Shown: positions 27,480 to 42,400, counted from the stretch's first letter. The stretch is DNA of 64,000 nt from Nautilus pompilius (GCA_018389105.1 JACATO010002451.1:1264501-1328500), one strand, 5' to 3'. Made by a program: numbers and translations. Notes: generated from the letters alone by a model not told the origin.

Positions 27480-30400
27480 TGTGTGTGTGCGTGCTTGCGC
27501 ACAAATATATGCATGTATCATTTGTTTGTTTTTTTCAAAGAATACTTGCATACTGTTTTGGTTTTTGTTCAATCTCTAATTAGAACTTTTGTACACTTAA
27601 TCACCAGTTTATGTACTGAACAAGAGGGTCAAAATAATGGTGTATTTTCTCCAGTCCCTTAAAATCTACTAAAATTGAAAATTTGACCAAAATTTCCATG
27701 CCAGACACTAGTAAAACTAGATTCTAGTAATTGTTTTCTGTGTTAGTCATTGGAATTGTTTATTTTATTTATAGTAAATTAATTGTCTCCTATGATCTAC
27801 AGCAATATACCTTTTAAGGTCTGGATTAGTTTTTGGACAGCAACATGAAGTGAACTGGTAGACTGCCAACAAACCAGAAAAGACAGCTCCTGCCAGTAAG
27901 ATGATTAGAAAGGAGAACCAAACTAAATTCTCTGGCTTATCAAAGGGACAATTCCGAGAACTTCTGTACCTTTGGGCTTCCATGTCATGTTTAGGCTTCC
28001 TTGTTATGAGAACAGTCACTGTAACAACAGTGGAGAGCTGTGGTTTGCCATTGTCTACAGCACTGAGATTAAATGATAGAACTGTTTCAGGTGGAATACT
28101 CAGTGATTCTGCCAGATAAATCTCTCCAGATTCTGAAATCCCTAAGCTCCTACTCACAGCAGAGTATCCTATGATATAAGATATAGCACTGTTCTTTCCC
28201 CTGTCTGCATCTGTTGCTGAAGCTTTAATTAGTCTTGTTGCCACTGGAGCATCTGGACTGATGAAAATGGTGTATCTTGGCAGACTAAAAACTGGGGAGT
28301 TGTCGTTTACATCAAGGACTGCAATGACCACTATAGCCATGTCATAAAGGCCCCCACTGTCTTTAATAAATATCTCTAAGTTGACTGTGTCGGCCATTTT
28401 GCCGTTGTCGACATCATAGTTCACAGCAAAGCTGATGTTTCCAGTGACAGAGTCCATGTTAAACCACTGGTTGTCACCAGTGCTGATATAAAAGCTGGTT
28501 CTTTCATCAAAATCAGCATCTTCAAATAGGAAGTTTGGCCGAGGGATCATCTTGCCAGCCTGCAAACATGAAAAAAGAAGAGAATCCAGGTTAACGGAGC
28601 ATAAGTTTAGATCAATGGTTATAAAATGAAAGACAGAAACAGTGGCATTACTCTGTGATTAGTTTGGACAAACCAGACTAGAAAATTGGTTGAGTGGCGG
28701 TCACTTGATCATGTGATAGGATGGTGACCACCAGCAAAGATCTTGATTGTGAAAGTGATCCCCTGTTGCTCTGTAACCTGCAGTAAAATACTAACCAAAT
28801 TAGATGGTTGGTAAGATCTATACATCCACATACAGTACTCAGATGAAAACTATAACATAATAATTAAGGCCCCCCCACTTATTTTCATTATTTTTTTTAA
28901 TCAGAAAAAAATTTTCATTTTAAAACAAAACATTTTCTAGATTAATAAAATGAAAAAGCCTTTTTTTCTGTTGATGCATTTATATTAGTTCTTTTAATTG
29001 CGTGACTCAGTGCTAAGTCCATCATATCAGAAGTATTAAATAGTCAGACACTGTATCTATACATCCAATTATTCATGTGCATCTTTACATGCATTATCTG
29101 GCTAGTATAAATGATACCAACACTATATTACATTGTCCGCTGGTACTATGGGTTCTAATGAACATAGCAACTAGACCATGACAAAAAAAAAAAAAAAAAT
29201 TGGCTGGACTTACAATATTCATACAGAATTTATCACACAGGAAACAACAGAAATTGCAAACGCAACTAATCCATAGGAAAAACTAACATGAAATTGTATT
29301 TAAAATAACAGTGCCCTTATTGGAAAAAAAGGGAGAGGGCTAAAATAAAGCAAATAAAACAAAAGCTATTAAGAGAAGAGACAAAAAGAAAGGAAAGAAT
29401 TACAGTAGAGTGATGAAGCACCTGTTAACATGCAACTAAAAGTTGGAATTTTGACAAGTCTAGTGAAAGTGAGAAACATGGTTACATGGAATGGTTCAAT
29501 AATATTTTAAATACAAAGCATCTGTCTGTTTTTTATATTGGTACTTGACTATAGGATGAAAAGCAAAAGTATTCGCACACACATGCACAAGGAAATCTGC
29601 TAATACCATACAGCCCTTCCCCAACCAGAAAAAAACAAAACTGAAGCAAATCAATACTAAGGAGCTGCTGCAATCTAAATAAACATAAAGAGTTCAAAAT
29701 AAGATATAAGTCTCTGTGCACCTGTATATGTATATTTGCAGCATAACCAGTGGATGTTCCTAACTAATATTTTGCCAGAGAGAAACCAAAGAATTCTTGG
29801 GAAGGCTACAGCAGTTGTATCAACATCTTCTCAATTCCAATGCCACAGTCAAAGCAAAATTTTTATAATTTGAAGATTCATTAGAAAAAAATTCTTGGCC
29901 AACAAATAAGAACAAAAAAAAAAAAATTTTTTTAAAGGTTTTCATAAGTAGAAAGCAACAGTTAGTACCTTCACAAAGAACCATGTGATGCTAGAAACTG
30001 TAGTCCTAAAATTTATGCTGATTACCAGCTTTATAGTATCTATGTTTTAGGATGATTACAGTGAAAAAGTAGACATGGTGATATAAGCATTGCAAATGTA
30101 TCAGACATTTATTCTTATGGGCTAAACCAGCAGTATGATGCAAATGGCCAGAACAGAAAGTTAGTCACTCCATCACTACCCCATCTTTCCAATCCACTGA
30201 ACAGCCAATTACTTACAGGCCCTTCTTCAGCCAAGACAAAATATCTGGAGACCAAGAAAGATGGTGCTTCATTTCTGTCCATCACTTCTATTGTCAGATT
30301 TCTTGGTTCTGAGTAACTCCAGCCATCATAAACAGTCACAGTTACCACATAAATGTTCTCCCATTCATAGTCCAGCATCTCTCCAGCTTCTAGTATCACA

Positions 30401-33400
30401 GCGCCACCTAAAAATATTGTTGACTGTGCTCACAAATAACAATGCCATGATCGCACTATCCCTGGCTAGAAGCTGATGTTGCAAAACTAAATAAGGATAT
30501 TGTATGTTTTCAAAAATCAAAGCACATGTTTAGAAATTATTTTACATTATTTGCATGATACTAGCTGTAACATTTTTTTAAAAAAATCTAACTCTGATTT
30601 ATTGCCACATTATTACTATTTTACTGCAAACTTACACATGGCCAGACTTGATCATTTACAAAGAACTTGTTTTTATCATATTATAAAAAATATTTTCATG
30701 AAAAATGAAAGCTGTCTGCTGCATTAATACTGCTAGTAAATTTCAGATGAACAAACTAGTTGACAAAGTTTATGTTACTACTTACTCGATGAATCAATAT
30801 GAAACTTCTCAACTCCATCCAAAGGTGTTATAGCCACTAGGAAAGTCAGTGAATCCTTGCTGTCAGGGTCAAATGCATCAAGTGTGTACAGCAGTTCTGA
30901 CCTCAACAAACCTTCTAATACCCTAATAGTCATTGGCAAGTTTGTGATTTGTGGTGTCCTGTTCACAGGCTGTATGGATATTTTGATCTCAGCCTGATCT
31001 GTCAGTCCATCCTGGTCTCTAGCAATCACCCACAGGATCAAATGGCTAGGCATAATCAGGCAGTTATAGTCCACAGTCAATGATAAAACACCTGATGTTT
31101 GATTTACCATGAACAACTCACTGTTGTTACTTGTCACAATCTCATAAATAACTGTGTCATTTGCATCCACATCAACTGCTGACAAAACAGGAGTTGTCCA
31201 CAGATTTGTTCCTTGCTACAAAATTTTAAAAATATGGAGTTTGAAAAAAAATCTTTCATACACTAAATGGTTACAAAATTAGAGAATGCAAGTAGAAAAG
31301 TTTACTATCTTTATAAATTTATGTGGTTATGTTATTATGTCATGCTATAAAACCTATAAGATGTTTGTTTTGTGAGCAACTATTCAGCAACAATCATGGG
31401 AAAGCAGAAAAATGTCAATGACTGACTTCATTAGAAACAAAAGCTCCTGGCTAAGCAACCAGCTTATTACTAAATGCAGTGAATGAACGAACCAGTGGAT
31501 CCATGCACAGTTTGGTCATGTTTGTAAAAAACTGACTCTGCAGATGTTTTCAATATGCTGTGACAATCCCTCACTGTGTTACAGTGGCCCACAAGTTCCC
31601 ACCTAGCAAGGTCGCAAGTAACTGAGTGGACTTATTTTCTATGAAAATGATTGCACCAGTTGTTCATTGGTGTTATGACCAAAAATCTGGTCAGGACCAC
31701 TATCTACCCTCATGACCCCATGATGGTCAGGATTTGTGTTATACACATTACAACTTGGACTTTCTAATCATAGGATGTGAAACAGAAGAAAAACAATTCA
31801 AGTTTTTGGTCATAATGCTGGAGTATGTTTTATACAGGAAAGAAGAGGAAGTAAATTATTAAAATTAATTTGAAAAGGTTTCAGACAAGAAAAGAAATAA
31901 AAAAAACAACAACAGTGAATATCACAAGTTTGAATCAACCTATTTAGCTTTTCAGGACTTCACAATTTCGTGACTGCTATTTGTCTTGTACATTATGTTA
32001 CCTGGTTTCTCTTACAGATCCAGGTGACATTTACATTATGATGATGATGCAGGAGTGAGATTCATCTATGCATGATAAGAAACACCCACAACAGCCATTC
32101 AAAATTTTGTCAATTATGTAACTGTTTTACAAATATAGAGTTGAAGCAGCCATTTCACAGCAAAATCCAATAGTGTAGTTAGACTGGAAGAAGAGGACTA
32201 GCCATCATTTCTCTCAATTATATTGCTGGAATCAGATAGTTCATTTGTTATACAAATCAGATTGATGTATTACAGACTCCTTCCAATGAAGCAAACAAAT
32301 AGTGTACCTGCTTTACTTACATAATCCAAGCAAACTCACCTGTCCCTCTGTGGTATCAATATAGTACACAGGTCTTGTGAAAACAGGGGGCTCATTAAGG
32401 TCAACGACCTTGATGGTAAGATTACCTGGTGCCGAATCTTCTCTCCCATCATTGACCACAACAGTCACAATAAATCCAGGCTCGGAAAGTTGCTCATAGT
32501 TTAGCAACTGACCCTTTATCAACTTGAGTGATCCTGCTGGAAAAGGAAGCAGAAAGAGAAACATAAAGATGGGATATCCTAAATTTACAGGTGAATTTTC
32601 TAGGTTAACTTAGCAATGATTTTTCTAACTAAACTACCCATACAAATTCAGGTGAGAAAGTTGGTTCTAAATTAAAAAGTTTTCTTCTTTCTAACCAATA
32701 ATATAAATAAAAATGAGCAAGTCACTGCAGGAAGAAAATATAGTAAAAAACTGAAGTGTAAGTAAAAAGGTTAAGTTAAAACCAAGTGTTATATGTTTGC
32801 AAATTGATCACATGCTATAGATTTTCATATATCACTGCAGACATCTGAATAATTATGAAGAACAGAAACAAAAATTGACTTTTGACCTCAACCATAGCTA
32901 ACCTTGGTCTAGACACCTTGTCATCTTTTTCACCTGAAAGAATCTGGTAGCACAGATGTTTCATTTGTAAAGAAACGGCATTATAAATATGATCCAAATA
33001 CACAATTACATTTATGTACACAGGTGTACAATAGTACTTATACAGTGTCACCTTGAACATATTTCCAATGATAATTTTTTTGGAGAAAGGTAAATAATGT
33101 TATAAGTAAATACTTACAATTTTTTTTTTATATTTTAAAAATAAAATCTCTAATATACAGTGGTATGGAAAATTGCATCACCCCCAAAATTCTGATTTTT
33201 TAAGGTTTTAAGTGTAATTATGCCATAATTACTATCATTAAGGATGTTTAGTACAGAAGCCCTATGATTACACTGGCCAACATTTTTTCCCTTTTTTTCT
33301 ACTGACTAAGATCTGACACTTGTTTTTAACTAATTTTGGGGCACTGATTTCAAAAATAAAATCGGTTTTTGCCTATCACGTCAAAGTTTTGTTCTATGGC

Positions 33401-36400
33401 ATTTTGAATTTGTTCAAGTTTTTGTTCTACTGGATCTTAAAATGGTCAACAAGAAGGATATGCGAAATATCCATGTTTCTTGTGCCTGTGAGATAGTAGA
33501 GCTACGGACAAGCATTGGACTCAGAAGAACTGGCCGGTGAGAACATGCTTAAATGTCAGAGAACCAAATATCAAAAACCAACCACTAGTAGATCGGGTAA
33601 AAATCATCTTTCCTCCTCTACACATCAAACTAGGTCTAATGAAGCAGCATGTTAAAGCTCTGAGCATAGAAGGCGATTGTTTTAAGTACATATGCACAAC
33701 ATTTCCTAGCCTCAGTCATGAAAAAATAAAAGCTGGTGTGTTTGATGGGCCACAAATCAGAAAACTGATGATAGATCAACATTTCACAAGCTCCATGAAT
33801 GATATGGAGTAAAGAGCATGGAATTCTTCGTGGCTGTTGTGAAAAATTTCCTGGAAAACAAAAAAGCTAAAAATTACAAAGATCTTATTCAAACATTGCT
33901 TAAGAATTTCCATTGTCTGGGTTGCAACATGAGCATAAAGGTTCATTTCCTCAACAGTCATCTTGATAAATTTCCTGAAAATCTTGGTGACATAAGTGAT
34001 GAGCAAGGTGAAAGGTTCCATCAAGATACACAAGCTATGGAGGAGAGCGATACCAAGGAAGGTGGGATACTCACATGATGGCCGACTACTGTTGGAGTAT
34101 TAAAAGAGACACTCTGGAAATGAAGCACTCCAGAAAAGCCTACAAATGAAAATTTAATCCATGAAGGAAGAATGTCATTTACTGATATCAGTTAATGTAA
34201 ATAAAACCATGTCTGTCATTGTTTTGTTTGTATGGTATTCTAAGTGAAATGATAAGAATATTTTGGATTAATTTGTGCCCATTTTTGACTAAAATTCATT
34301 CAATTCTAGCATCGATTTATATTTTTCTATTTCAATATTTCAACCTGATATGTCATAGTTAACCAATATATTTGTTAATGACAAAATTGATTCATGGTAT
34401 TGTTTTTTGGAATGGTATTCTAAATAAAATGGTAAGAATAGGATTGAGGTGATTGTGGAAATCATTGTAATCAGGTACTTTTTTATGGCGATTGATCGAA
34501 AATGGGGGTATGCTGTAGAGCAAATACTTGATGTGATAGACAAAAACCAATGTAATATCTGAGTTCAGCACCCCAAAATTAGTCAGAAACAAGTCTCAGA
34601 TATAAGTCAACAAAAACTGTGTTGACCAGTGTTATCAAAACAACTGATTTAACTGGTTTATTCTGTTACAAACATATTTTCATATAATACTCAATTACTC
34701 TGATAAAATAATATTTTTCCGCTACTTAACTACATGTATTGTTCAAAAATGCAAAAATTAACTAAAAATTTACTTGAATGATTAAAATAGAATTTACTGG
34801 CTCCCTCTGGTGGATAATAGTTAACTCTAAAATAGAGTACATCGCCAATGTCTTGATCACTTGAAGAAACACTGAATATGTCTTGTGCTGGTGTCCAGTT
34901 TTCCCACACCATCACTGTCCATGGCAAATTGATCAGTTGTGGTGGCTTGTTGACTGGGAGTACTTTCACTTTCACCACTGTATTGTCTTGCAATCCATAT
35001 TTGTCATGGACAGCAACAAGTAGGTTTATCGCTGATGGCATAGTCTCCAACTGGAAGTCAACTGCAAAGCTTATTTCACCTGTTTTGGCATTAATAGTAA
35101 AGAGACTGCTGTTTGAACTTGGCAAGATGGTAAACCAGTGGGTGTCATTAGTGTCAGGATCATACACTTCCATTGGTAGGGTGGTCTGTAGTACAGCGCC
35201 ACACTGCAAGCATAATAGCAGGATTGTTCAGAGGAGTGCAAGATATTTTGAAGTTCAAGAAGAAATCCATTCAGGGTTTCAAGAAATAACCTATCTTATC
35301 ATTAGTTCACTTACAACAAAATCAATCAATCAATATCACTCCATCTTTCTCTCACTCATCTACAATAGGCATTACAATTAATTTGTTATGTGCTTCGAAA
35401 AGTTTAAATTTATCACTTTCTATTTTTAAAATAATGTAAGAACCTGGAAGAAACAAACTTTTACATTCATTGCTGTTTTATCTCTATCTAATGGTCATTT
35501 GATCAGAATGACCTAAGCACATACTCTTTTTTTTAGTGCAAAAAAGAAAAGTACAAACTCTGATTTCTTTTTCTCCTTTATATTCTCACCTTTCCCTCAG
35601 CAGCAGTGATAAAATATGAGTGAGCTGAAAACCACGGAGATTCATTAACATCTAGTATTTCCACAGTCACATTCACTGACTCAGACTCCAGTTCACCATC
35701 ACTTGCTGTCACCATGGCAATGATTGTCTTCTCAATCAGAGCCTCATAGTTAATTGCCCGGCTCTCCGAAACAGTTACACAACCAGCTGTGAATAAAAAT
35801 GGATTTTTCTCTTTCTCAATCATCTATTCTTGATAAAACAATATTATCATCTTTGATAAGGACAGATGGACTGTCCTCATCACTGGAATCCCTTTCCAAG
35901 ATTGACAAAGATGGCAGTATGAGGGATCCAGCCATTAGAAGCAACTCTTCTTATTTCACAAAGACATCAAAAGCTACAGCTCCATGGTTGAAGACTTTGG
36001 TGTGACCAAAGATTAGTTATGAACAATAAAAACTAGACTTTTCACAGCACATTTTGAGTGGGCAAACTGTTACTTAAATAAATACAATTATTTGGAGCCC
36101 TTTCTTACCACCATCACAATATTAGTGGTAATAAATTAGTTGATAAATCTACAATTGTAGTCATTATTGTGGTCTCATCAATAAAATAACTTGTCAGGTG
36201 TAAAGAAAGCTAGTGTATAATGAAAAAGTCTTGTGAAGCAAAAGTTTGAAAATAAACTTTTTATTTTTACATGTCTTGACTTACTAAGAATCATGATTTA
36301 TGTAAGAAATATGACACATTTCATTATCAACCTATGTTTTGGCAATCATTTCCATTTTCAGGGTTAGTCATGGCAATTGTTCTGGGAGTGCAAACATTAG

Positions 36401-39400
36401 TGTTGATTTTACCCAAAGGTTGTGTGCCAGAATAAGGTGGTGAGAAAAACCAAAAATAGCACATTTCATTTTTATACATAACAAACTAAAATGAAGAATC
36501 ACAATTCTTTAAAAGAAGGGAGAATAGTTGTGCTAAAGTTAGTCAGTAGAGAAAGGAAGAAGAAGACAAAAAATAAAATATGCAGATTTACTTTGAGGGT
36601 CCATGGTAAACATCAAAGCAGCGCTGGAAGGGAAATAAATGGCTCTAAAGAAAACTGAGTCACCATTATTTGAATCAGTTGCAGTGACGGTATAGATCAG
36701 CATCCCTGGTTTAGAGTCTTCTGCCACATAGACCATGTGAGGTAGATTGGTTAGCTTGGGTGCTTTGTTTACTTCTAACACAGTTACTGCAACATGGGAG
36801 GTATCACTAAGACCATGCTGGTCAGACACAGTGACATCTAGAAGAGCTGTGTGTGGCATGGTGTTGTAATTATAAGTGAAGGCAAACAACAAATCTCCAC
36901 TGCTGCTGTTGATAGTAAACAAGTCTCCATTAGATCCCCCTGTGATGGCAAAGTGAACCATGTCCAACAAGTCAGGGTCAGTAGCTTGCAAAAGGCTTGA
37001 TGCAAGTATGTCACCTTTCTGTAAAGAACAAATAGATGAATACATTTTTTAAAATTGTTGTCATGTGCAATTCAGTAAGAAAACATAATTAGCCAATTAT
37101 GTGCAATACCTTTCCTTCAAAAGTTGATACGTTGTACAAAGGAGATGAGAAGACAGGGCGTTCATTAGAATCAATCAGCACCAGAGTTAAGTTATCAGCA
37201 GCTGAATAAAGCAGGAACTGATCAGTGACGACAATGGTCAGTACAAATACCTTGTTGTTCAGAGTCTCATAGTCCAGGCTTTCTGACAGCAGTAGCTGAC
37301 CATCTGTGGAAGCAAAGAAGCTATTTTTAGCATACAGACAACATATTTTGAAAGAACACAAGACTTTATTTAACCATGAGAGAGTTATAAATAGTCTTGC
37401 AAAACAAACATTTCATTTTAGTTGCAATGATGAAAACTTGACACTCTGAAATAATCTTGTGGTATTTACATGAATATGGTGGCAGAGAGTTGGAGATGTG
37501 TAAACAATTATGAGAGATTATGTCATTATAAAAAAAACAGTTTTACGGTTTATTTTTATTTGAAAAAGTAAGCTTCATTAAAAAGGCTTTAAATTACTAT
37601 GCATTTCAAATAATACTCAATTATAATTATACAAGCAAAAACAAACATAAATGTCATACGATTGCAAATAAATTTATACTAAATGATCAAATTTCATCCT
37701 AGATAATCAGTAACTTGTTTTTCATAAAATAAAATAGAAATATCTAAAAAAATAAAGGAAGAGAATTAAAATTGCATGTAAGTTCTATAGTTAGCACAAA
37801 ATATTAATTAACTCTTTTCACTTCCAGATGTAAGAACTATAAAATAATTTATCTTACATAGCATGATTAATTCATTAAAAAATTCAATGGATAGTTGGAT
37901 TAGATTCAAATATGCTGTGATGTCTGTCAGAAACAGTTCAGAATTCATTTTTTTGTTTTCCAAATGAGGACAGACATGCTCAATTTCATGAAGAAAGATT
38001 TTGATTCCATCCATGCAATTGACAAAACAAGAGAGAATGTTTCTACTCAATGACTGAATACTGCAGTGCATTACAATGTCACCATAACTGGATTTCCATT
38101 TCTTCTAAGAGAACATTGAACTGCCTGTAAGTGACAATTATATTAATTTTTACTAAAGTAGACATTATGTCATTAAGAACAACTGAAGAAAATTTGGAGC
38201 ATAAATTTTCTTGATGAACGATGCAATGAAAGGCTTAAATAGACCTAACTAACTCTATTTTTAGAGGAGCTGAAAAAATCCAATATTTTTACCATCATTG
38301 CCAGTGCTCAATCACTAAACACAAAACAATTTGTTTTAAATCAAATTATTTCCCATTTCCAAAGAAGTCTGTGAATGTAGAGAGGATCTTAAGAATATCT
38401 TCCCCTTTTGTGCTTCTGGACATTGGAGAAACAGCACACACTTCTACTATAGATTCACACTTCAATGAATAGAATCATGCACCTAATGTCAAATGAACAA
38501 CACTGTTTGTCTTTGCTCTTATCCTTAATAAAACTAACAATGTCACAGTTATACAGGACATTTTTAAACTGCCTGAACACTTCCAGCTGAAAACAGTACA
38601 TCCTGAATTTTAGCCATACCATTTTTGTTAGCAAAACCTTCAGAGAACTCTGGCACAGCAAAAAATCATTTATTTCAAAAACTCATCATCAGTAAATGAT
38701 TTCCTTTTTCGTGTGATGCACACTGCAACTGTGTAGCTTACTTTATTGGAATTTTCAAAAATTTTACTAAGTCATCTTTTGGGGGGGGGTTTCAAGAAAC
38801 AAATTTTTGTATGTGTTCAGCTCTATCTTCAACATCCAGTGTGTGATAAGAATGATTTGTGTTTTGTAATGTCTTAGAACACTAGAACTACATGCAACAA
38901 TACTTTCAATACATAAACCACAAACAATATGTTCACCTTGCTGTACAAAACTGTACTTGTCTCTCTATTCTTCCTGAAACAGTCTTGATTTTTTTCAGCT
39001 GTGACATTGTTTAAAATTAGAGTAAATTAATAATTAAAGTTTAAACAACAACTGGATGATTACTGCTTCAGTAAAGCTCTGGTAAAGCATGCACAGATAG
39101 ACATTAAGTTTCTTAAAACTGTGAAGTGTAACACTCAAGGCCATGGCTACAGTGTGGCCATAAGTTGTTAAATTTATTTCACTTGTTGCATTTAGAAAAA
39201 AGTGATTTTAATATCAAAGACAACCTAAATTAGATGCAGGATAGATACAATAAAAGTTGATTCTTTTTCCCTTTAATTTCTTGTAATAAATAAACTTTTT
39301 GCATTATTTTTTTTTCTGTGAATTAGGATGCAACACAAAATCTCTTTACATACCTTGAGTTTGCTGACTCCTGGATTAGAAGGATAGTGGCTTCAAATAA

Positions 39401-42400
39401 TTTGAAAACTTGTTACCTCTGATTCAATAGTGAACATATCATCAAGCACTGATGTGATTCAACTGACTAACTGCTCTGTATATAATGACTAGCAAGAAAC
39501 ATTGTTATAAATATTTTAATTGTTGTACTGTCAATGACAAAGTGATGGGAAATGCTTGAACTAACCTTCTATTTTCTGTAAATGGCACTCCAAAAATAAC
39601 TTTCTATTTTTACCATTCAAAATGATAAGAAGCAAATAAAATTGTATGAAAAAAAAACAAATGTTGCTACACAGAGTGAAATGTTCTTTAAATTCTGTTT
39701 CTATGAAAGCATCTGTCAGTTCAGTTTATCAAAAGAATCATTTTATTAAATATAAAATGAAAAGTAAACAAATCAAATTTCCTTTCAATTTTAGAAATAT
39801 TACTTTCAAACATTATCTATTACCAAATGACTCAAAAGAAAATTCTTGTATTATGTATAGAAGTGCTGCAGATGGCACTGATGCTGACTTAGATTTGATG
39901 TTCACCGGCTACTTAATAAAGGGTGTTGTACATGTAAAAAAAAAAAAAAAAATCCCATATCATTTGACATTTTTGAAAGACAGATGCTGCAGCTTTGGCA
40001 TCAAGCTTTAAGATCAACTTAACATCATGTGAATCACATTATTTGAGTCACGGATGTAAAAGAATAAGTTATGATAGAAACTCACTTCTCCAACTTGAAC
40101 GAGAACAACTCTATGATGGATAAATGAAAATCCGAAATAGATATTGGCCAATTATAAGTGTCCCCACCTATCAAAAAAATCTGATTTTGAGTGGTCTTTG
40201 CCTAAAAACCTGGGTGTCTGTGCAGTAAAGCTTGAAATGCGGTTAAAATAAAATTATGCAAACTCTCCAGGACTCCCAGTTTCTCCCTGAAGGATACAGC
40301 CACCTTTTCTTTTTTGGCTGCTCATTGACTCCATGTTGGAAAAGCTCTGTAAAAAGATTAAAAGTGCTCTGGACACCCACCTCCACCTCTGCAGCTTAAA
40401 TGAAAATGGAATGTCTTCTGTGGGTTAAATACATGTTGCAGTGTTCTCATGCATGACTGAGGGTAACAGTTGGATAATCCAAAGTGTGGAAAGAACAGAT
40501 GTCAGATTAGTGAGTTTCTGTTGTACTTTCCTTTATATAAGATTTCTGTAATAGCATTTATGCAAGTTACTCTTTTTAGAAAAAAAATTATATTTTTATA
40601 TCATTGCTGCATGTTAATGCTAATTTCTCTATTGTGATGTGCTTGACAGACATGATTAATCACTCCAAAATGAACACCAAACAGTTATTGCATTGTTTCT
40701 AAGTCATTTTCCTGCAAAATCTCCACACTTGACTAACAAAGTGGAAACAAAAGAAAAGTTATAAAGGTCTGAGAACCAGTAAAGCAAATTTAGTGGCCTT
40801 TTATTTATAATAATAATTTAAATAACTAGAGAACAAAATTATTATTTTTGCTTTGTATACATGTTTGCTGTTCCAAAATTTAGAAGAAAGAAAACAGAAA
40901 ATACCCAGTTATTCTAAACATGTTTCATAATAAGTCTGAAGTACAAACATTACATCACCATATCATATACCTATAAATATCATCATATCATGTACCTATA
41001 AGTGGTTTAGCATCAGCAACTACAGACCAGTCCTTAAATGTTTTTGTTTACTTTTCACTAAAAATGTTCAAATAAAATTAAGATGAATATCATTACAGAA
41101 ACTTTTTAGCCAGATTTCATTTGAATACCTCAAAAGTTTCCATTTCTGTTGATTTGTCTTTGGACCACCCTTTCAATTAAATAATGGCAAATTTGGTTGG
41201 CAAAATTTGTCCATGCTTGGTTTACAGCTTGTACCAAACAATCCCATATAAAAAAATTGTCTATGCTTTTTTGGACAGACATCCATTAAGCAGAAAATTG
41301 ATGACGTTACACTTTCTTATGTGAAAATTCTTTACATTTCAGCCTGATAAAGAGATGACAAACAATTAAAATAAGACAGACTGACTTATAGCCTAAGCTA
41401 TGCACACTATCAGCTTGCTGAAAACAAGACAAAGTAATGAGAAGGACCAAAAAAAATGTCAGTTAATTAGTTTAAAATAATTTAGAGGAAAAAAGTACAA
41501 ATTTCAAGTCTTACTTGATTGGTTAAGGAAAAATTTTGAAGCACTCTTTGGTGGAAAGTAATCAATTTTGTACTTCCAAGAGTCAGGAGTATCAGGGTAG
41601 GAGGATACATTGACTGTGAACAGAACCGAACCAACTTTCGTATCTTCGCTTACTAGAACTCTCCATGGCAAATTTATAATCAGCAGTGGCTTGTTCATAG
41701 CCTGGACAGTAATATTAACCCTTGTACTGCTAAAAAGCCCTCCATTGTCATACACTAGTGTCTGCAGTGATACTTTGCTGGGTAAATCCCTTGGGTCATA
41801 ATCTACAGCAAATGTGAAATTTCCAGACACTGAATCTATGGCAAAAAAACCCTGGTTGGTATCTAGAGCCAAAACAAAATAATGGAGATCACCAAAGTCT
41901 GGATCGGCAACAGCAAATGATGGAGTAAAAGTAGAGCCTTTCTGAAAAATAAAAAAAACAGCTAAATAAAAATGAAAAACAATGGCATTAGTCATTAAAA
42001 GAATTAATAATTGATATATATATATAGAGAGTGTGACCATGAAAAACCTACTAAAAAGTCAGCTCTCTATCACTAAAGGAAACTAATTTTTTAAATATTT
42101 CAATCCCTAATAAAGGGAAGTATTTCAGCAAATGTCAAGCTTCTTATTGAAATACAGAAAGACTGGTTCATATAACCTGCTTTCCAAATAATAAATTATG
42201 AAATGAGATATCCGATGTGTACATTTTATATCAGAATACCTCGAATAATAATCCCATGGAGCATAATTTTTGGAAATACATACTGAGTAAATAGTTTTCT
42301 AAAAAATATTTTTAAGGATATTTTAATGAAAAATTTTTAAAAATTCCTTCTCTTTTGTAAACAATTTTTTCACCATTAATGCACATGATTTACTTTCAGT

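Larger units (their letters stand above)
28560..34773 (-). other. Cadherin introns, 3' part (28560-30216, 30408-30785, 31216-32339, 32537-34773)
   Basis: No further exon is required here because the flanking phases match. The intron 32537-34773 holds a CACTGG element. The others show only poly-A runs and AT-rich sequence. Confidence 0.6.

Noticed and set aside
27765..27810. Constitutive C-terminus YIAVDHRRQLIYYK
   Set aside because: Kept only as a possible retained-intron isoform, because a donor at 27810 joins in phase to three further exons.
31440..31745. Possible SINE or old insertion in the intron 31216-32339
   Set aside because: Slightly GC-richer with repeated TGGTCAGGA blocks, but no boundaries, promoter boxes or second copy.
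34878..35381. 167-residue plus-strand open frame
   Set aside because: Antisense shadow of the cadherin exon 34774-35203; the sense strand has cadherin motifs and proper splice sites.
39646..40011. 121-residue open frame on the plus strand
   Set aside because: Lysine/asparagine-rich product of AT-rich intron sequence, including translation of a poly-A run; no domain, no splice support.
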